Assembly: GCF_003026105.1 (NCBI RefSeq)
Contig: NZ_PYNW01000023.1
Location: 1-35,216 of the forward strand
Source of the DNA: Photobacterium sp. GB-56
GTDB taxonomy: Bacteria > Pseudomonadota > Gammaproteobacteria > Enterobacterales > Vibrionaceae
DNA: 35,216 nucleotides
Direction: 5' to 3'
Position 1 is the first letter of the stretch; each line of letters opens with the position of its first letter. Positions 34,823 through 35,216 of the stretch are shown here, one piece after another. Both the position numbers and the translations under genes were made by a program. The notes beneath the pieces are model-generated. The model did no database searches, was not told the origin of the DNA, and saw only the letters and a program-made list of their open reading frames with translations.

Positions 34823-34867
34823 TGGTCGGTGAAGAGCAAGGTTCTAATATCAGGGAACCCCCGACCC
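34823..34867 (-). pseudogene. tRNA-Pro 3'-half remnant, unit 1
   Basis: Minus strand: GGGTCGGGGGTTC followed by an abnormal loop and CTCTTCACCGACCA. The outer pieces match the variable/T-arm start and acceptor-CCA end of gammaproteobacterial tRNA-Pro, but the T loop is replaced and the anticodon arm is absent. Confidence 0.7.
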
Positions 34868-34916
34868 TTGGCGCTCTAATCAATAACACTGAGCGACTTA
34901 AGCTTTTCTATAGACG

Positions 34917-34944
34917 AAAAAAAACCGCATCTTTCGATACGGTT
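34917..34944 (-). terminator. Repeat-unit terminator 2
   Basis: Identical in stem, GAAA loop and T run to the copy at 34785-34812. Confidence 0.9.
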
Positions 34945-34954
34945 TTCTTAATGA

Positions 34955-34999
34955 TGGTCGGTGAAGAGCAAGGTTCTAATATCAGGAAACCCCCGACCC
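34955..34999 (-). pseudogene. tRNA-Pro 3'-half remnant, unit 2
   Basis: Same as unit 1 except one base in the inserted loop (GGTTTCC instead of GGTTCCC on the minus strand). Confidence 0.7.
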
Positions 35000-35048
35000 T
35001 TGGCGCTCAAATCAATAACACTGAACGACTTAAGCTTTTCTATAGACG

Positions 35049-35076
35049 AAAAAAAACCGCATCTTTCGATACGGTT
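35049..35076 (-). terminator. Repeat-unit terminator 3
   Basis: Identical to the other units. Confidence 0.9.
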
Positions 35077-35086
35077 TTCTTAATGA

Positions 35087-35131
35087 TGGTCGGTGAAGAG
35101 CAAGGTTCTAATATCAGGGAACCCCCGACCC
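35087..35131 (-). pseudogene. tRNA-Pro 3'-half remnant, unit 3
   Basis: Identical to unit 1 across the element. Confidence 0.7.
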
Positions 35132-35180
35132 TTGGCGCTCTAATCAATAACACTGAGCGACTTAAGCTTTTCTATAGACG

Positions 35181-35208
35181 AAAAAAAACCGCATCTTTCG
35201 ATACGGTT
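35181..35208 (-). terminator. Repeat-unit terminator 4 (unit incomplete at window edge)
   Basis: Identical to the other units; the tRNA-like part of this unit would begin at about 35219, outside the window. Confidence 0.88.
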
Positions 35209-35216
35209 TTCTTAAT

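Larger units (their letters stand above)
34648..35216 (-). repeat. 132-base tandem repeat array with tRNA-Pro-derived units, open at right edge
   Basis: The string TCTATAGRCG recurs at 34775, 34907, 35039 and 35171, exactly 132 bases apart. Three units are complete and almost identical (single-base changes only, mostly in the second); a fourth runs off the window. To the left, 34648-34774 is a diverged copy retaining GACGAA, ATCAGGGAA and ACACTGAGCGACTT. On the minus strand each unit reads: D-arm-like CGCTC...GAGCG, GGGTCGGGGGTTC, an insert, CTCTTCACCGACCA, then a terminator. No ORF is conserved across units. Confidence 0.92.

Noticed and set aside
34823..34867. Functional tRNA gene
   Set aside because: No anticodon arm and an abnormal T loop; only the 3' half resembles tRNA-Pro.
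34775..35216. CRISPR array
   Set aside because: Units are 132 bases and almost identical throughout; there are no short repeats with unique spacers and no cas genes.

Overview
The window is a chromosomal segment of a gammaproteobacterium of the family Vibrionaceae, most likely Photobacterium or a close relative. This rests on moderate-to-low GC, recognisable housekeeping proteins (Rho, TrxA, RhlB, GppA, PrlC, RlmJ, Gor, UspA/UspB, Fre), and gene pairs conserved in enteric and Vibrio genomes: trxA-rho, rhlB-gppA, rlmJ-gor, and uspB-ftnA opposite uspA. The genus is an inference; the family is much safer. No phage, transposon, plasmid or CRISPR locus is visible.

Layout. 1-560: 3' end of an Orn/Lys/Arg decarboxylase with its terminator. 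600-2000: two near-identical CspA-type cold-shock genes with a matching leader element; between them lie two overlapping small genes (30 and 69 codons). 2160-4930: a FUSC-type membrane protein and an isochorismatase-fold protein lacking the catalytic cysteine, divergent from a LysR regulator with palindromic sites between. 4950-9200: YhiN flavoprotein, YnaI-like mechanosensitive channel, uspB, ferritin, and divergent uspA. 9280-13170: a DMT transporter converging on a ubiD-ferredoxin-fre cluster; UbiD carries an internal duplication of its C-terminal part. 13320-19240: secreted unknown protein, rho, trxA, and divergent rhlB-gppA. 19250-23970: prlC, rlmJ, gor. 23970-25065: a compact predicted transcript with a 26-codon ORF, and a His-tailed unknown protein. 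25525-28840: YjiH-type membrane protein and a lipoprotein, with look-alike terminators. 28857-34186: a four-gene peptide-type ABC importer operon read leftward (fused double ATPase, binding protein, two permeases), with stem-loops at the junctions flanking the binding protein.

34648-35216: a tandem array with an exact 132-base period, running off the right edge. On the minus strand each unit holds pieces of a tRNA-Pro 3' half, ending CTCTTCACCGACCA, followed by a strong intrinsic terminator with a GAAA loop. It looks like a tRNA-end plus terminator duplication array, analogous in layout to the tyrT repeats of E. coli, and is the most unusual structure here. A tRNA-Pro gene is predicted just beyond the right edge.

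Functionally the window is mostly core: transcription termination and RNA turnover (Rho, RhlB), thiol redox (TrxA, Gor), stringent response (GppA), ubiquinone synthesis (UbiD), stress and iron storage (UspA/B, FtnA) and nutrient import. The accessory interest lies in small genes and repeat or leader structures.
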